Assembly: GCF_026241515.1 (NCBI RefSeq)
Contig: NZ_JAPHPW010000010.1
Span: forward strand, 124,001 to 188,000
Direction of reading: 5' to 3'
DNA from: Vibrio sp. 14G-20
GTDB taxonomy: Bacteria > Pseudomonadota > Gammaproteobacteria > Enterobacterales > Vibrionaceae
Length of the DNA: 64,000 nucleotides
The notes beneath the pieces were generated by a model that did no database searches, was not told where the DNA came from, and saw only the letters and a program-made list of their open reading frames with translations. The translations under genes and the position numbers were made by a program. Below, in pieces: positions 35,450 through 45,664 of the stretch (position 1 is its first letter; each line of letters opens with the position of its first letter).

Positions 35450-36018
35450 TAGAAACGTTCCTTCATGTAAGTTTTTAGCTCTTGGTCATTGGCAATCTCT
35501 TTCAATACCAAGTTGATTACATCGTTAAGCACCATCGCGATATCATCGTTTGAAGCGCTTAATGCGCCTGTGCGAGTTGCAGTACCGTTGAAGGTTTTAA
35601 CGAGCTTACCTTCCGGTGTCTCAGCTGTTACTTCAAGCGTTACTTTACCGTCCATTTGGTTTTCCATAATGGTGTGTTCTACGGTAACAAGCGCTTCCTG
35701 AATCTCTAAAACAATCGAGTTTTCGCTATTTACGCTTGCACGGTAACCTTGAGACTCTAACTGCTGTGCTACCGCGTTCTCTAGAGAAATTCGCATGTTC
35801 TGCTTAGCGTGAATTGGCTGAATATTTGAACGGCCACTATCAACCAGTGCAACGTATTGAGCGGCACGAACATCTTTACTTGTTAGTGTGTATGTTTTGC
35901 CTTGTACTAGGTTACTTGAGCTTAGTGAAGCTTCTGGCATTACATTGATCTGTTCTTGCTGAGGGGCTGAACATGCTGTCAAAGCCATAATAGAAGCAGC
36001 CAAAATCAGTTTTTTCAT
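35449..36018 (-). CDS. yajG: YajG-family lipoprotein
   Basis: A 189-residue lipoprotein of unknown function. The signal MKKLILAASIMA ends in LTAC with Cys16 and is followed by SAPQQEQ. Its position among bolA, ampG and ppiA matches yajG of enterobacteria, and the sequence has the YajG pattern (for example VTLEVTAETPEGKLVKTFNG). ATG 36018 has AAAGGA upstream. It heads a yajG-ppiA unit. Confidence 0.88.
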   Translation of the reverse strand: MKKLILAASIMALTACSAPQQEQINVMPEASLSSSNLVQGKTYTLTSKDVRAAQYVALVDSGRSNIQPIHAKQNMRISLENAVAQQLESQGYRASVNSENSIVLEIQEALVTVEHTIMENQMDGKVTLEVTAETPEGKLVKTFNGTATRTGALSASNDDIAMVLNDVINLVLKEIANDQELKTYMKERF

Positions 36019-36084
36019 TCCTTTATCCTTTCTAAATTCACACCAGAAGCTCGGTATCTTAAATTCTTGTGAAGTCGTTTCTGC

Positions 36085-37236
36085 TTATTTATTAAAATTC
36101 GCAGGTTCTCTTGTTGCTTGTAATATCTCAAATTTTTGGTTTAGTTCAAGCGTTTCAACGTTAGCTTCACCAAATAGTCTTGCTAGTTTGACATCGTATC
36201 CGAGGTGTCGGTTGCCAATAACAATTAATTTGCCTCCATTGCTTAGAACATGCTTTGCATCACAGAACATTTGCCATGCAATGTGATCAGTAATCGCTTG
36301 TTGCTGATGGAACGGAGGATTACACATTACTAAGTAAGTGCTGTTTTTCTTAAAACCATCTAAACAGTTGTTGGCAATGAACTGAAAGTTACCTTCTTCA
36401 CCAAGGTTATCCTTGACGTTTTGGCGTGCTGATTCCACCGCCATGAAGCTCTCATCAACACAAGTAATACGAGCCTGAGGGTTCAATTGTCCAGCTTTAA
36501 CACTCAATACACCATTACCACAGCCTAGGTCGATGATATGACGTAGCTCTGGATCTTGAGGGATATGCTCTAGCATATAGCGAGCGCCTTGATCGAGTGC
36601 TTCGCCTGAGTAAACATTCGGTAAATTTTTCAAGCGGATATCTTCACCGTCTACATCCCACTCCACAAACGGCTCGACAGTTTGAACTGGTTGGCAATTT
36701 GGAGAAGAGAAAACCAAGCGGTGCTTTTTCTTCGCTAGCGAGGTTTTGGTTTCGCCTAGGTGTTTTTCGAACAGGTTAAGCGTAGAGGTGTGAATCTCTT
36801 TTACCTTGTTGACACCGATCACTTGGCAGCCTTTAGGCAAAGCTTGGCGTAGCTGACTCAATTGCCAAATGAGGTGACGATTTGTTTTTGGCAGCTGCAT
36901 GATCACAAGATCGATACCGTGTGGGATATCATCCATTGTGTTCAGGAAGTTCACTCGGTTGCTTTGATTACGTTGCAAGTTTTTCAGGGCACCGCGGTGA
37001 GAGATAAATGAGTCGCTCATCATCGTGACATCATGATCTTTCGAAAACCAGGTCGATAGGGCACCGAAGCTGTCGTTCATGATCAGGATGTGTTTGCCAG
37101 GTTCAATGTTCATTTCTTCAACGTGGCTAATAATGTATTCGTCGCCTGCATCCCAAGCTTGAAGGGTTTCATTTGAACGTTTAGGGAAACGATGTAAGGT
37201 CAAAGTTCTGTCGTGAAGGGTAAGTTCGGTTTTCAT
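36085..37236 (-). CDS. rlmG: 23S rRNA m2G1835 methyltransferase RlmG
   Basis: RlmG (YgjO) methylates G1835 of 23S rRNA using S-adenosylmethionine. The 383 residues follow E. coli RlmG throughout: RFPKRSNETLQAWDAGDEYI near the start, HILIMNDSFGALS in the degenerate N-terminal methyltransferase-like half, then DLGCGNGVLSVKA and the catalytic NPPFHQQ motif in the C-terminal half. RsmC is a paralogue of similar layout, but this N-terminus and the GEALDQGARYMLEH stretch favour RlmG. ATG 37236. Divergent from bolA. Confidence 0.93.
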   Translation of the reverse strand: MKTELTLHDRTLTLHRFPKRSNETLQAWDAGDEYIISHVEEMNIEPGKHILIMNDSFGALSTWFSKDHDVTMMSDSFISHRGALKNLQRNQSNRVNFLNTMDDIPHGIDLVIMQLPKTNRHLIWQLSQLRQALPKGCQVIGVNKVKEIHTSTLNLFEKHLGETKTSLAKKKHRLVFSSPNCQPVQTVEPFVEWDVDGEDIRLKNLPNVYSGEALDQGARYMLEHIPQDPELRHIIDLGCGNGVLSVKAGQLNPQARITCVDESFMAVESARQNVKDNLGEEGNFQFIANNCLDGFKKNSTYLVMCNPPFHQQQAITDHIAWQMFCDAKHVLSNGGKLIVIGNRHLGYDVKLARLFGEANVETLELNQKFEILQATREPANFNK

Positions 37237-37410
37237 TGCTTGAGATACTTATGTAAGAAATAACAAAGATATTGTCTCAAATGCAGGCTGAACAAGATAG
37301 AAAAAACTCAACCAAACCCATGTCATTCGCTATGAAATACTCATACATTTGACTTGTTAGGGTTTATACTCACCTAACAGATAATGCCAATACGTTATTA
37401 AGGAATCACA

Positions 37411-37719
37411 ATGATCCAAGAAGTTATCGAAACAAAATTGCACAATGAGTTTTCACCAAGTCATTTAAACGTGGTTAATGAGAGCTATATGCACAATGTT
37501 CCGGCTGGTTCTGAGAGTCATTTCAAAGTGATTGTTGTCACCGATGTGTTTGAAGGTTTGCGTCTCATTGCTCGTCATCGAGCGGTAAATAAAGCGCTTT
37601 CAGAAGAACTAGCGAATAGTATTCACGCATTATCCATTCACACTTATACAAAAGATGAATGGATGAAGCAGCTAGATAACGTGCCAGATAGCCCTATGTG
37701 CATGGGTGGCGGCAAGTAA
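37411..37719 (+). CDS. bolA: BolA-family protein
   Basis: A 102-residue BolA protein close to E. coli Bol[21 protein letters not shown], then the conserved H in RHRAVNK and [14 protein letters not shown] residues ([14 protein letters not shown]). BolA proteins bind monothiol glutaredoxin with a shared [2Fe-2S] cluster and affect cell shape and stress responses. AAGGA lies ahead of ATG 37411. The gene order with ampG and yajG on the facing strand is like E. coli. Confidence 0.95.
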   Translation: MIQEVIETKLHNEFSPSHLNVVNESYMHNVPAGSESHFKVIVVTDVFEGLRLIARHRAVNKALSEELANSIHALSIHTYTKDEWMKQLDNVPDSPMCMGGGK

Positions 37720-37740
37720 GAAAGCTCTCGAATATAGAAT

Positions 37741-37763
37741 AGGTGGTTATGCCGCCTTTTTTA
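37741..37763 (+). terminator. Terminator of bolA
   Basis: AGGTGG (37741-37746) pairs with CCGCCT (with one G-U) and is followed by six T. It lies 22 nt after the bolA stop. Confidence 0.75.
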
Positions 37764-38239
37764 TCGTAAAACCTATGTGTTTTTCGTTGTTACATCACTC
37801 AAGCTGATGGCAAATTGAACGGCTAAAAATACCTACAATGAGTAATGTTTTTATTAACAGTGTTTCAACATAAATCGTAAAATATTACTTTGTGACAGAG
37901 TATTAATCTCTTGTTTAAAACACGATTCAAAAGCCAATTTATCTGTGCGGCTCGTCAAATTTATACATATTTGAGAGACCATATGCTTCAAATCTCACCA
38001 AATAATGACCGTATTCAAGTTATTGATCATGGCATCAAGTTGTCAAAAAATGCTAGAATACCGCACCTGATAAATCTCACATAACATTTGTGATGATTTT
38101 ATTAATGTGATGTTGCGATTCTGGTGCCTTAAGTTTGCCAGAACCGGACACTGTAATGTCGTGTCTAAGGGCGATTTAAAACGTCCTGAATTTACGCAAT
38201 TAAAAGAATCTTTTTCCCGATAAAGTAGTGCAAGTGCGT
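37764..38239 (+). other. nqr promoter region and leader
   Basis: About 475 bp without a gene. A perfect inverted repeat TTGAT-N6-ATCAA lies at 38023-38038. TGCTAGAAT at 38051-38059 is an extended -10. The leader of about 170 nt has four successive hairpins: TCACA/TGTGA (38077-38093), TTCTGG/CCAGAA (38119-38143), GACAC/GTGTC (38147-38165) and GGGCG/CGTCC (about 38169-38186). The part from 37764 to 38000 is AT-rich and I could assign nothing in it. Confidence 0.55.
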
Positions 38240-39580
38240 ATGATTACAATAAAGAAGGGTTTGGATCTTCCTATCGCAGGAACTCCATCCCAGGTGATTA
38301 ATGATGGTAAGTCCATCACTAAAGTCGCCTTGCTTGGCGAAGAGTACGTTGGTATGCGTCCTACGATGCATACTCGCGTTGGTGATGAAGTTAAGAAAGG
38401 CCAAGTTCTTTTTGCAGATAAAAAGAACCCAGGTGTTGTATTTACTTCTCCAGCAAGCGGTAAAGTTATTGAAGTGAACCGTGGTGCTAAGCGTGTTCTT
38501 CAATCAGTAGTGATTGAAGTAGCAGGCAATGAGCAAATCACGTTCAATAGCTATGAAGCTGACCAATTAACAAGTCTTGACCGTGAAACGGTTAAAGCTC
38601 AGTTAATTGAGTCTGGCGCATGGACCGCTTTGCGAACTCGTCCGTTCAGCAAGGTTCCAGCAGTTGATTCTGAAACTCAGGCTATTTTCGTTACTGCTAT
38701 GGATACTAATCCGCTAGCAGCTGAGCCAGAATTAGTCATTAACGAGCAGTCTGATGCTTTCGTTGCTGGTTTAGATCTTCTTTCAACTCTGACTAACGGT
38801 AAAGTGTACGTTTGTAAAAAAGGTACTAGCTTACCTCGTTCAGCTCAGTCTAACGTTGAAGAACATGTTTTTGATGGCCCACACCCTGCAGGTCTTGCAG
38901 GCACGCATATGCATTACCTATATCCGGTAAATGCACAAAATGTAGCGTGGAGCATTAACTACCAAGATGTTATCGCATTCGGTAAGCTTTTCCTTACTGG
39001 TGAGATTTACTCTGAGCGTGTTGTTTCTCTGGCTGGTCCAGTGGTGAACAACCCACGTCTAGTTCGTACTCAAATTGGTGCTAGCCTTGAAGAGTTGACA
39101 GACAGCGAGTTAATGCCAGGCGAAGTTCGTGTGATTTCTGGTTCTGTACTTACGGGTACTGAAGCAACAGGTCCACATGCTTTCCTTGGTCGTTACCATC
39201 AGCAAGTTTCTGTTCTACGTGAAGGTCGTGATAAAGAGCTATTCGGCTGGGCTATGCCTGGTAAGAACAAGTTCTCTGTTACTCGTTCATTCCTTGGTCA
39301 CCTGTTTAAAGGTCAGTTGTTCAACATGACAACGACAACAAACGGTAGTGACCGCTCAATGGTTCCAATTGGTAACTACGAGCGCGTAATGCCTCTAGAT
39401 ATGGAACCTACATTGCTGCTTCGTGATCTATGTGCAGGCGACATTGATAGTGCTCAAGCACTTGGTGCGCTAGAGCTAGACGAAGAAGATGTAGCATTGT
39501 GTACCTTTGTATGTCCAGGTAAGTACGAGTATGGTCAACTACTTCGTGAATGCCTAGATACGATTGAGAAGGAAGGGTAA
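38240..39580 (+). CDS. nqrA: Na+-translocating NADH:quinone reductase subunit A
   Basis: NqrA is the peripheral cytoplasmic subunit that interacts with ubiquinone in the six-subunit Na+-NQR, the main sodium-pumping NADH dehydrogenase of vibrios. The start ATG 38240 gives [19 protein letters not shown], matching V. cholerae; an in-frame GTG four codons upstream is rejected. The 446 residues end in [26 protein letters not shown] as in V. cholerae. It heads nqrABCDEF with very short spacing. Confidence 0.97.
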   Translation: MITIKKGLDLPIAGTPSQVINDGKSITKVALLGEEYVGMRPTMHTRVGDEVKKGQVLFADKKNPGVVFTSPASGKVIEVNRGAKRVLQSVVIEVAGNEQITFNSYEADQLTSLDRETVKAQLIESGAWTALRTRPFSKVPAVDSETQAIFVTAMDTNPLAAEPELVINEQSDAFVAGLDLLSTLTNGKVYVCKKGTSLPRSAQSNVEEHVFDGPHPAGLAGTHMHYLYPVNAQNVAWSINYQDVIAFGKLFLTGEIYSERVVSLAGPVVNNPRLVRTQIGASLEELTDSELMPGEVRVISGSVLTGTEATGPHAFLGRYHQQVSVLREGRDKELFGWAMPGKNKFSVTRSFLGHLFKGQLFNMTTTTNGSDRSMVPIGNYERVMPLDMEPTLLLRDLCAGDIDSAQALGALELDEEDVALCTFVCPGKYEYGQLLRECLDTIEKEG

Positions 39581-39585
39581 TTTTC

Positions 39586-40830
39586 ATGGGCCTTAAAAAG
39601 TTTCTTGAAGACATCGAGCATCATTTTGAGCCAGGTGGTAAACACGAGAAGTGGTTTGCGCTTTACGAAGCAGCAGCGACAGTGTTCTACACGCCAGGTC
39701 TTATTACAAAGAAAAGCTCGCACGTTCGTGATAGCGTTGATTTAAAACGTATCATGATCATGGTTTGGTTCGCGGTATTCCCAGCAATGTTCTGGGGTAT
39801 GTACAACGCGGGTGGCCAAGCTATCGCAGCACTTAACCATATGTACGCAGGCGCTGAACTAGCATCTGTTATCAGTGGTAACTGGCACTACTGGCTAACC
39901 GAAATGCTTGGAGCCTCCTTAGGATCCGATGCAGGTGTTGGCAGCAAGATGCTACTTGGTGCGACATACTTCCTACCTATCTACGCAACGGTATTCATCG
40001 TTGGTGGTTTCTGGGAAGTTCTGTTCTGTATGGTGCGTAAGCACGAAGTAAACGAAGGTTTCTTTGTTACTTCTATCTTATTCGCGCTTATCGTTCCGCC
40101 AACACTTCCTCTATGGCAAGCGGCACTAGGTATTACCTTCGGTGTTGTAGTCGCTAAAGAGATCTTCGGTGGTACGGGTCGTAACTTCCTGAACCCTGCA
40201 CTTGCTGGCCGTGCGTTCCTATTCTTTGCATACCCTGCACAGATTTCAGGTGACGTAGTTTGGACTGCTGCAGATGGTTTCTCTGGTGCAACTGCTCTTA
40301 GCCAATGGGCTCAAGGCGGCGGTAGCGCACTAATGAACGTAACATCTGGTGAAGCAATCACTTGGATGGACGCATTCATTGGTAACATCCCAGGTTCTAT
40401 CGGTGAAGTATCGACTCTAGCACTTATGATTGGTGCAGCGATGATCGTTTACATGCGTATCGCTTCATGGCGCATCATTGCTGGTGTAATGATCGGTATG
40501 ATTGCTGTGTCTACGCTGTTTAACGTGATCGGTTCTGATACTAACGCAATGTTCAGCATGCCTTGGCACTGGCACCTAGTTCTAGGTGGCTTCGCATTCG
40601 GTATGTTCTTCATGGCGACTGACCCAGTATCAGCTTCATTTACCAACAAAGGTAAGTGGTGGTACGGCATCCTAATCGGCGCAATGTGTGTAATGATTCG
40701 TGTAGTTAACCCTGCATACCCAGAAGGCATGATGCTTGCGATTCTATTCGCAAACCTATTTGCTCCTCTGTTTGACCACGTTGTAATCGAGAAGAACATT
40801 AAGCGGAGACTAGCGCGCTATGGCAAGTAA
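39586..40830 (+). CDS. nqrB: Na+-NQR subunit B
   Basis: NqrB is a membrane subunit of about ten helices that carries riboflavin and a covalent FMN and forms part of the sodium path. The FMN-bearing Thr236 is present in SGAT at residues 233-236, exactly the published V. cholerae position. The 414 residues begin [20 protein letters not shown] as in V. cholerae. It starts 5 nt after nqrA, and its end overlaps nqrC by 11 nt. Flavinylation needs ApbE, encoded at 44254. Confidence 0.97.
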   Translation: MGLKKFLEDIEHHFEPGGKHEKWFALYEAAATVFYTPGLITKKSSHVRDSVDLKRIMIMVWFAVFPAMFWGMYNAGGQAIAALNHMYAGAELASVISGNWHYWLTEMLGASLGSDAGVGSKMLLGATYFLPIYATVFIVGGFWEVLFCMVRKHEVNEGFFVTSILFALIVPPTLPLWQAALGITFGVVVAKEIFGGTGRNFLNPALAGRAFLFFAYPAQISGDVVWTAADGFSGATALSQWAQGGGSALMNVTSGEAITWMDAFIGNIPGSIGEVSTLALMIGAAMIVYMRIASWRIIAGVMIGMIAVSTLFNVIGSDTNAMFSMPWHWHLVLGGFAFGMFFMATDPVSASFTNKGKWWYGILIGAMCVMIRVVNPAYPEGMMLAILFANLFAPLFDHVVIEKNIKRRLARYGK

Positions 40831-41587
40831 TAACGATAGCATTAAAAAGACGCTGTTTGTTGTTATCGCATTGAGCCTAGTGTGCTCAATCATCGTTTCA
40901 ACAGCTGCAGTTGTTCTTAAACCTAAGCAACAAGCTAACGCGGTTCTGGATCAGCAAACTAAGATCCTTGAAGTTGCGGGCATTGAACTTGCGGGTAATA
41001 TCCCTGAACTGTACGCAGAGAACATTGAACCTCGTCTAGTTGATTTCGCTACTGGCGATTTCGTTGACGGCGATGCTGCTGCATACGACCAACGTAAAGC
41101 GGCAAAAGATCCAGCTCAGTCAGTCAAGCTTTCAGCTGAAGATGACATCGCTAAGATTCTTCGTCGTGCTAACACGGGTACTGTATACCTTGTGAAAGAT
41201 GGTGCTGAAACTTCTAAAGTTATCATCCCTGTTCACGGTAACGGTCTATGGTCAATGATGTACGCATTCGTTGCGGTAGAAACTGATGGCAACACAGTTT
41301 CTGGTATCACTTACTACGAGCAAGGTGAAACTCCTGGACTTGGTGGTGAAGTTGAGAACCCATCTTGGCGAGCTCAATTCGTTGGTAAGAAATTATTCGA
41401 CGAAAACCACAAACCTGCTATTCAGGTTGTTAAAGGTGGCGCTCCTCAAGGTTCTGAGCACGGTGTAGATGGCCTTTCTGGTGCAACACTGACTAGCGTT
41501 GGTGTTCAACATACATTTGACTTCTGGTTAGGTGATATGGGCTTTGGTCCGTTCCTAGCAAAAGTTCGTGACGGAGGTCTGAACTAA
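40820..41587 (+). CDS. nqrC: Na+-NQR subunit C
   Basis: NqrC has one N-terminal transmembrane helix (about residues 11-33) and a periplasmic flavodomain bearing the second covalent FMN. The flavinylation motif SGAT is at residues 220-223 with Thr223 as acceptor, in [12 protein letters not shown]. The 255 residues match the family. The ATG lies inside the end of nqrB (11-nt overlap) and the stop overlaps the nqrD start, so translation is probably coupled. Confidence 0.97.
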   Translation: MASNNDSIKKTLFVVIALSLVCSIIVSTAAVVLKPKQQANAVLDQQTKILEVAGIELAGNIPELYAENIEPRLVDFATGDFVDGDAAAYDQRKAAKDPAQSVKLSAEDDIAKILRRANTGTVYLVKDGAETSKVIIPVHGNGLWSMMYAFVAVETDGNTVSGITYYEQGETPGLGGEVENPSWRAQFVGKKLFDENHKPAIQVVKGGAPQGSEHGVDGLSGATLTSVGVQHTFDFWLGDMGFGPFLAKVRDGGLN

Positions 41588-42219
41588 TGTCTAGTGCAAA
41601 AGAAATTAAAAAGAGCATCTTAGCGCCGGTGTTGGACAACAACCCAATCGCGCTACAGGTTCTTGGTGTGTGTTCTGCTCTTGCGGTAACCACTAAGCTA
41701 GAAACAGCATTTGTTATGACTATCGCGGTAATGTTTGTTACTGCTCTGTCTAACTTCTTCGTTTCTTTGATCCGTAACCACATTCCTAACAGTGTGCGTA
41801 TCATCGTTCAGATGGCGATTATCGCATCATTAGTAATCGTGGTAGACCAAGTGCTTAAAGCATACCTATACGATATCTCTAAGCAGCTATCTGTATTCGT
41901 AGGCCTAATCATTACTAACTGTATTGTAATGGGTCGTGCTGAAGCATTCGCAATGAAGTCTGCACCAATCCCATCTTTAATCGATGGTCTTGGTAACGGT
42001 CTTGGTTACGGTTTCGTTCTTATCACTGTTGGTTTCTTCCGTGAGCTTCTAGGCTCTGGCAAACTATTTGGTATGGAAGTACTACCTCTAGTGAGCAACG
42101 GTGGTTGGTATCAGCCAAACGGCTTGATGCTTCTAGCACCTTCTGCATTCTTCCTAATTGGTTTCTTGATTTGGGCAATTCGTGTGTTCAAACCAGAACA
42201 AGTAGAAGCGAAGGGGTAA
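41587..42219 (+). CDS. nqrD: Na+-NQR subunit D
   Basis: A 210-residue membrane subunit with about six helices. NqrD and NqrE are homologous, with inverted topology, and together hold a membrane [2Fe-2S] cluster and the sodium path. The conserved cysteine-containing helix [18 protein letters not shown] supplies a cluster ligand. The start overlaps the nqrC stop (TAATG). Confidence 0.96.
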
Positions 42220-42226
42220 GGTAGTC

Positions 42227-42823
42227 ATGGAACATTATATTAGTCTGCTAGTTAAATCGATTTTCATCGAAAACATGGCGCTTTCTTTCTTCCTAGGTAT
42301 GTGTACATTCCTAGCGGTATCTAAGAAAGTTAAAACTTCTTTTGGTCTTGGTGTTGCGGTAGTTGTAGTACTTACAATCGCTGTTCCTGTAAACAACCTT
42401 GTTTACACACACATCCTGAAAGAAAACGCGCTTGTTGAAGGTGTCGATTTAAGTTTCCTTAACTTCATCGCATTCATCGGTGTTATCGCGGCACTTGTAC
42501 AAATCCTAGAGATGGTTCTAGACCGTTTCTTCCCACCTTTGTACAACGCACTAGGTATCTTCCTTCCACTGATCACAGTTAACTGTGCAATCTTTGGTGG
42601 TGTATCTTTCATGGTAACTCGTGACTACAACTTTGCTGAATCTGTTGTTTACGGCTTCGGTTCTGGTGTGGGTTGGATGTTAGCTATCGTTGCTCTTGCG
42701 GGTATCCGTGAGAAGATGAAGTACTCTGACGTACCTCCAGGTCTTCGTGGCCTTGGTATCACGTTCATTACTGTTGGCCTGATGGCGTTAGGCTTTATGT
42801 CTTTCTCTGGTGTTCAACTGTAG
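42227..42823 (+). CDS. nqrE: Na+-NQR subunit E
   Basis: A 198-residue membrane subunit paired with Nqr[21 protein letters not shown] near the N-terminus and [15 protein letters not shown] carry the conserved cysteines of the intramembrane Fe-S site. It begins 7 nt after nqrD with AAGGGGTAAGG before the ATG. Confidence 0.96.
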
Positions 42824-42852
42824 GGTAAGCACCCAGTAATAAGGAATAACAA

Positions 42853-44079
42853 ATGCAAAGCATTATTCTTGGCGTAGCGATGTTTACCATTATTGTATTG
42901 GCTCTAGTACTAGTGATTCTTTTCGCTAAGTCTAAGCTAGTACCATCAGGTGACATCACTATTGCTGTAAACGGCGACCCTGAAAAGGCGATCGTTACTC
43001 AACCTGGTAGCAAGCTACTTGGTGCCCTAGCTGGCGCTGGTATCTTCGTATCTTCTGCTTGTGGTGGCGGTGGCTCTTGTGGTCAGTGTCGTGTAAAAGT
43101 TAAGTCTGGTGGTGGCGACATCCTTCCAACTGAACTTGATCACATCACAAAAGGTGAAGCTCGCGAAGGCGAACGTCTTGCATGTCAAGTTGCTATGAAA
43201 ACTGACATGGAGATTGAACTAGACGAAGATATCTTTGGTGTTAAAAAGTGGGAATGTACTGTTATCTCGAATAACAACGAAGCTACTTTCATCAAAGAAC
43301 TTGCTCTAGCGATCCCTGAAGGTGAAGAAGTTCCGTTCCGCGCGGGTGGTTACATTCAGATTGAAGCTGAACCACATCACGTGAAATACGCAGATTACGA
43401 TATTCCTGAGGAATACCGTGGTGACTGGGATAAGTTCAACTTGTTCCGTTACGAGTCTATCGTTAAAGAGCATTCGATCCGTGCTTACTCTATGGCTTCA
43501 TACCCAGAAGAGAAAGGCATCATCAAGCTTAACGTGCGTATCGCAACTCCGCCGCCAAACAACCCTGACGTAGCTCCTGGTGTGATGTCTTCATACATCT
43601 GGTCTCTTAAAGAAGGCGACAAATGTACTATTTCTGGTCCATTTGGTGAGTTCTTTGCTAAAGACACAGACAATGAAATGGTATTCATCGGTGGTGGTGC
43701 AGGTATGGCGCCAATGCGTTCACATATCTTCGACCAACTTAAGCGTCTTAACTCTACTCGTAAGATGTCTTACTGGTACGGTGCACGTTCTAAGCGTGAG
43801 ATGTTCTACATTGAAGATTTCGATGGCCTAGCGGCTGCAAACGAGAACTTCGTGTGGCACTGTGCTCTGTCTGATCCTCAACCAGAGGACAACTGGGACG
43901 GTTACACAGGTTTCATCCACAACGTATTGTACGAAAACTACCTGAAGGATCACGAAGCTCCTGAAGACTGTGAGTACTACATGTGTGGTCCACCAATGAT
44001 GAACGCGGCTGTTATCGGCATGCTGAAAGATCTTGGTGTAGAAGATGAAAACATCCTACTAGATGACTTCGGTGGTTAA
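42853..44079 (+). CDS. nqrF: Na+-NQR subunit F (NADH dehydrogenase subunit)
   Basis: NqrF accepts electrons from NADH. One N-terminal membrane helix (about residues 4-25) precedes a 2Fe-2S ferredoxin domain with Cys70, Cys76, Cys79 and Cys111, the known cluster ligands. The FAD-binding domain with RAYSMAS and the NADH-binding domain with [12 protein letters not shown] and YMCGPPMMN follow. At 408 residues it equals the V. cholerae protein. AAGGAA precedes the ATG. A strong terminator hairpin follows 21 nt after the stop. Confidence 0.97.
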   Translation: MQSIILGVAMFTIIVLALVLVILFAKSKLVPSGDITIAVNGDPEKAIVTQPGSKLLGALAGAGIFVSSACGGGGSCGQCRVKVKSGGGDILPTELDHITKGEAREGERLACQVAMKTDMEIELDEDIFGVKKWECTVISNNNEATFIKELALAIPEGEEVPFRAGGYIQIEAEPHHVKYADYDIPEEYRGDWDKFNLFRYESIVKEHSIRAYSMASYPEEKGIIKLNVRIATPPPNNPDVAPGVMSSYIWSLKEGDKCTISGPFGEFFAKDTDNEMVFIGGGAGMAPMRSHIFDQLKRLNSTRKMSYWYGARSKREMFYIEDFDGLAAANENFVWHCALSDPQPEDNWDGYTGFIHNVLYENYLKDHEAPEDCEYYMCGPPMMNAAVIGMLKDLGVEDENILLDDFGG

Positions 44080-44100
44080 TCCATTTAAGTGATTGATATT

Positions 44101-44132
44101 ATGGCTGACTCTCACGAGTCAGCCATTTGTTT
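44101..44132 (+). terminator. Terminator after nqrF
   Basis: A perfect 11-bp stem ATGGCTGACTC (44101-44111) with GAGTCAGCCAT (44116-44126), loop TCAC, then TTGTTTTTC. It separates nqrF from apbE, so the maturation genes are either read through at a reduced level or have their own promoter in 44133-44240. Confidence 0.88.
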
Positions 44133-44253
44133 TTCTAAGACTATTTTTGACAACATACTGGCTTATATAAGAAAGAGTAAGGCATTCAAAATACCTATTT
44201 TTTACTCTTATTTTTCCTTATATAAATCCTCAACATTAGACAGGAGTAAGCAA

Positions 44254-45258
44254 GTGAGAATTTGGCTTGTTGCATTAACTTCTTTGATTTTTCTTGCGGG
44301 CTGCGAGCAGGCAAGAGAGCAAGTGCATTTAAGTGGCCCGACTATGGGTACCAGTTACAATATTAAATACATCAATGGTGATGAATTTCCTGAGTCTAAT
44401 GAAGTTCATACTGAGATCGATCGTCTACTTGAAGAAGTGAATGATCAAATGTCGACTTATCGTGAAGATTCAGAGCTGAGCCGTTTCAACCAACACAAAG
44501 GCGCTGACGCATTCGAAGTCTCTGAACAAACCGCTATTGTTGTGAAAGAAGCCATTCGTTTGAACGGTCTTACTGAAGGAGCGTTGGATGTTACGGTTGG
44601 TCCATTAGTTAATCTTTGGGGTTTTGGTCCTGAAGCTCGTCCGGAAGTAGTTCCATCAGATGAAGAGCTTGCTGCTCGTAAAGCTAAAGTTGGTATTCAT
44701 CACTTGAGCGTTGAAGGCAACAAGCTAACTAAAGACTTGCCTAATTTGTATGTCGACCTGTCAACCATTGCAAAAGGTTGGGGCGTTGATGTTGTTGCTG
44801 ATTACCTTGATTCCATTGGTATTCACAACTACATGGTAGAAGTCGGCGGTGAAATCCGTTTGAAAGGCCTAAACCGCGAAAGCGTAGGCTGGCGTATTGC
44901 CATCGAAAAGCCAAGTATTGACGAGCGCAACATTCAAGAGATCATCGAACCTGGTGATATGGCGATCGCAACGTCTGGTGACTACCGCAACTATTTTGAG
45001 CGTGATGGTGTTCGTTACTCACACATCATCAACCCAGAAACAGGAAAGCCTCTTCATCATAAAGTGGTTTCTGTGACTGTTTTAAACCCGTCTTCAATGA
45101 CTGCAGACGGCTTATCTACTGGCCTTATGGTCTTAGGTGAGGAAAAAGGAATGGAAGTCGCAAACCAACATAACATCCCAGTGTTCATGGTGGTAAAAAC
45201 AGCAGATGGCTTTAAAGAAATTGCTTCTGAAGCATTTAAGCCATACTTAGGTAAATAA
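44254..45258 (+). CDS. apbE: FAD:protein FMN transferase
   Basis: ApbE attaches FMN to threonine in SGAT-type motifs, here expected to be NqrB Thr236 and NqrC Thr223. The start is GTG 44254, chosen because AGGAG lies seven bases upstream and the signal RIWLVALTSLIFLAGC has a lipobox with Cys17; an in-frame ATG 55 codons upstream would include the terminator arm and no signal peptide. The 334 residues carry GPTMGTSYNIKY, DVTVGPLVNLWGFG, GEIRLKG and the metal-binding end around TADGLSTGLMVLG. It is anchored to the periplasmic membrane face, where the flavodomain of NqrC is located. Confidence 0.95.
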   Translation: MRIWLVALTSLIFLAGCEQAREQVHLSGPTMGTSYNIKYINGDEFPESNEVHTEIDRLLEEVNDQMSTYREDSELSRFNQHKGADAFEVSEQTAIVVKEAIRLNGLTEGALDVTVGPLVNLWGFGPEARPEVVPSDEELAARKAKVGIHHLSVEGNKLTKDLPNLYVDLSTIAKGWGVDVVADYLDSIGIHNYMVEVGGEIRLKGLNRESVGWRIAIEKPSIDERNIQEIIEPGDMAIATSGDYRNYFERDGVRYSHIINPETGKPLHHKVVSVTVLNPSSMTADGLSTGLMVLGEEKGMEVANQHNIPVFMVVKTADGFKEIASEAFKPYLGK

Positions 45259-45274
45259 GGTAAGCGAGATAATT

Positions 45275-45529
45275 ATGAATACATTTCTGATTACATTTGG
45301 TGTTTTTCTTGCAGTAATCGCAGCGATGTCAATTGGCTACATTATCCAAAAGAAAGTTGTGAAAGGTAGCTGTGGCGGTTTGGGTGCTGTTGGTATTGAT
45401 AAAGTATGTAACTGCCCTGAGCCTTGTGACGCGCGTAAGAAGCGTGAAGCACGTGAAGCTTATCGTGAAGAGAAGCTGGCTGAGCGTCAACAAAAAGAAT
45501 CTGCTTGGAGTAAAGACCGTATCGCTTAA
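45275..45529 (+). CDS. nqrM: Na+-NQR maturation protein NqrM
   Basis: An 84-residue membrane protein required to assemble Na+-NQR, thought to supply iron to the intramembrane NqrD/NqrE site. One N-terminal helix (residues 4-25) is followed by four cysteines, Cys33, Cys45, Cys47 and Cys51, in GSCGGLG and CNCPEPC, the NqrM (formerly DUF539) signature, then a charged tail. It is 16 nt after apbE, so the two maturation genes form one unit. Confidence 0.95.
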   Translation: MNTFLITFGVFLAVIAAMSIGYIIQKKVVKGSCGGLGAVGIDKVCNCPEPCDARKKREAREAYREEKLAERQQKESAWSKDRIA

Positions 45530-45574
45530 TTGGTGACAGTCATAAGGGGTAGAGTTATCTATGCCCTCAAATTG

Positions 45575-45606
45575 AAAAGCTCAAGATTACCGTCTTGAGC
45601 TTTTTT
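45575..45606 (+). terminator. Terminator of apbE-nqrM
   Basis: AAAAGCTCAAGA (45575-45586) pairs with TCTTGAGCTTTT (45593-45604) and ends in a T run, 45 nt after nqrM. Confidence 0.88.
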
Positions 45607-45664
45607 GGTTTTAAGGTCTAGCAATTAATCTTGGTTGATTAACGATGGAAACAGAAGCGAATGA

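Noticed and set aside
38023..38038. FNR site at the nqr promoter
   Set aside because: The half sites TTGAT and ATCAA are right, but the spacer is 6 rather than 4, so FNR binding is not expected.
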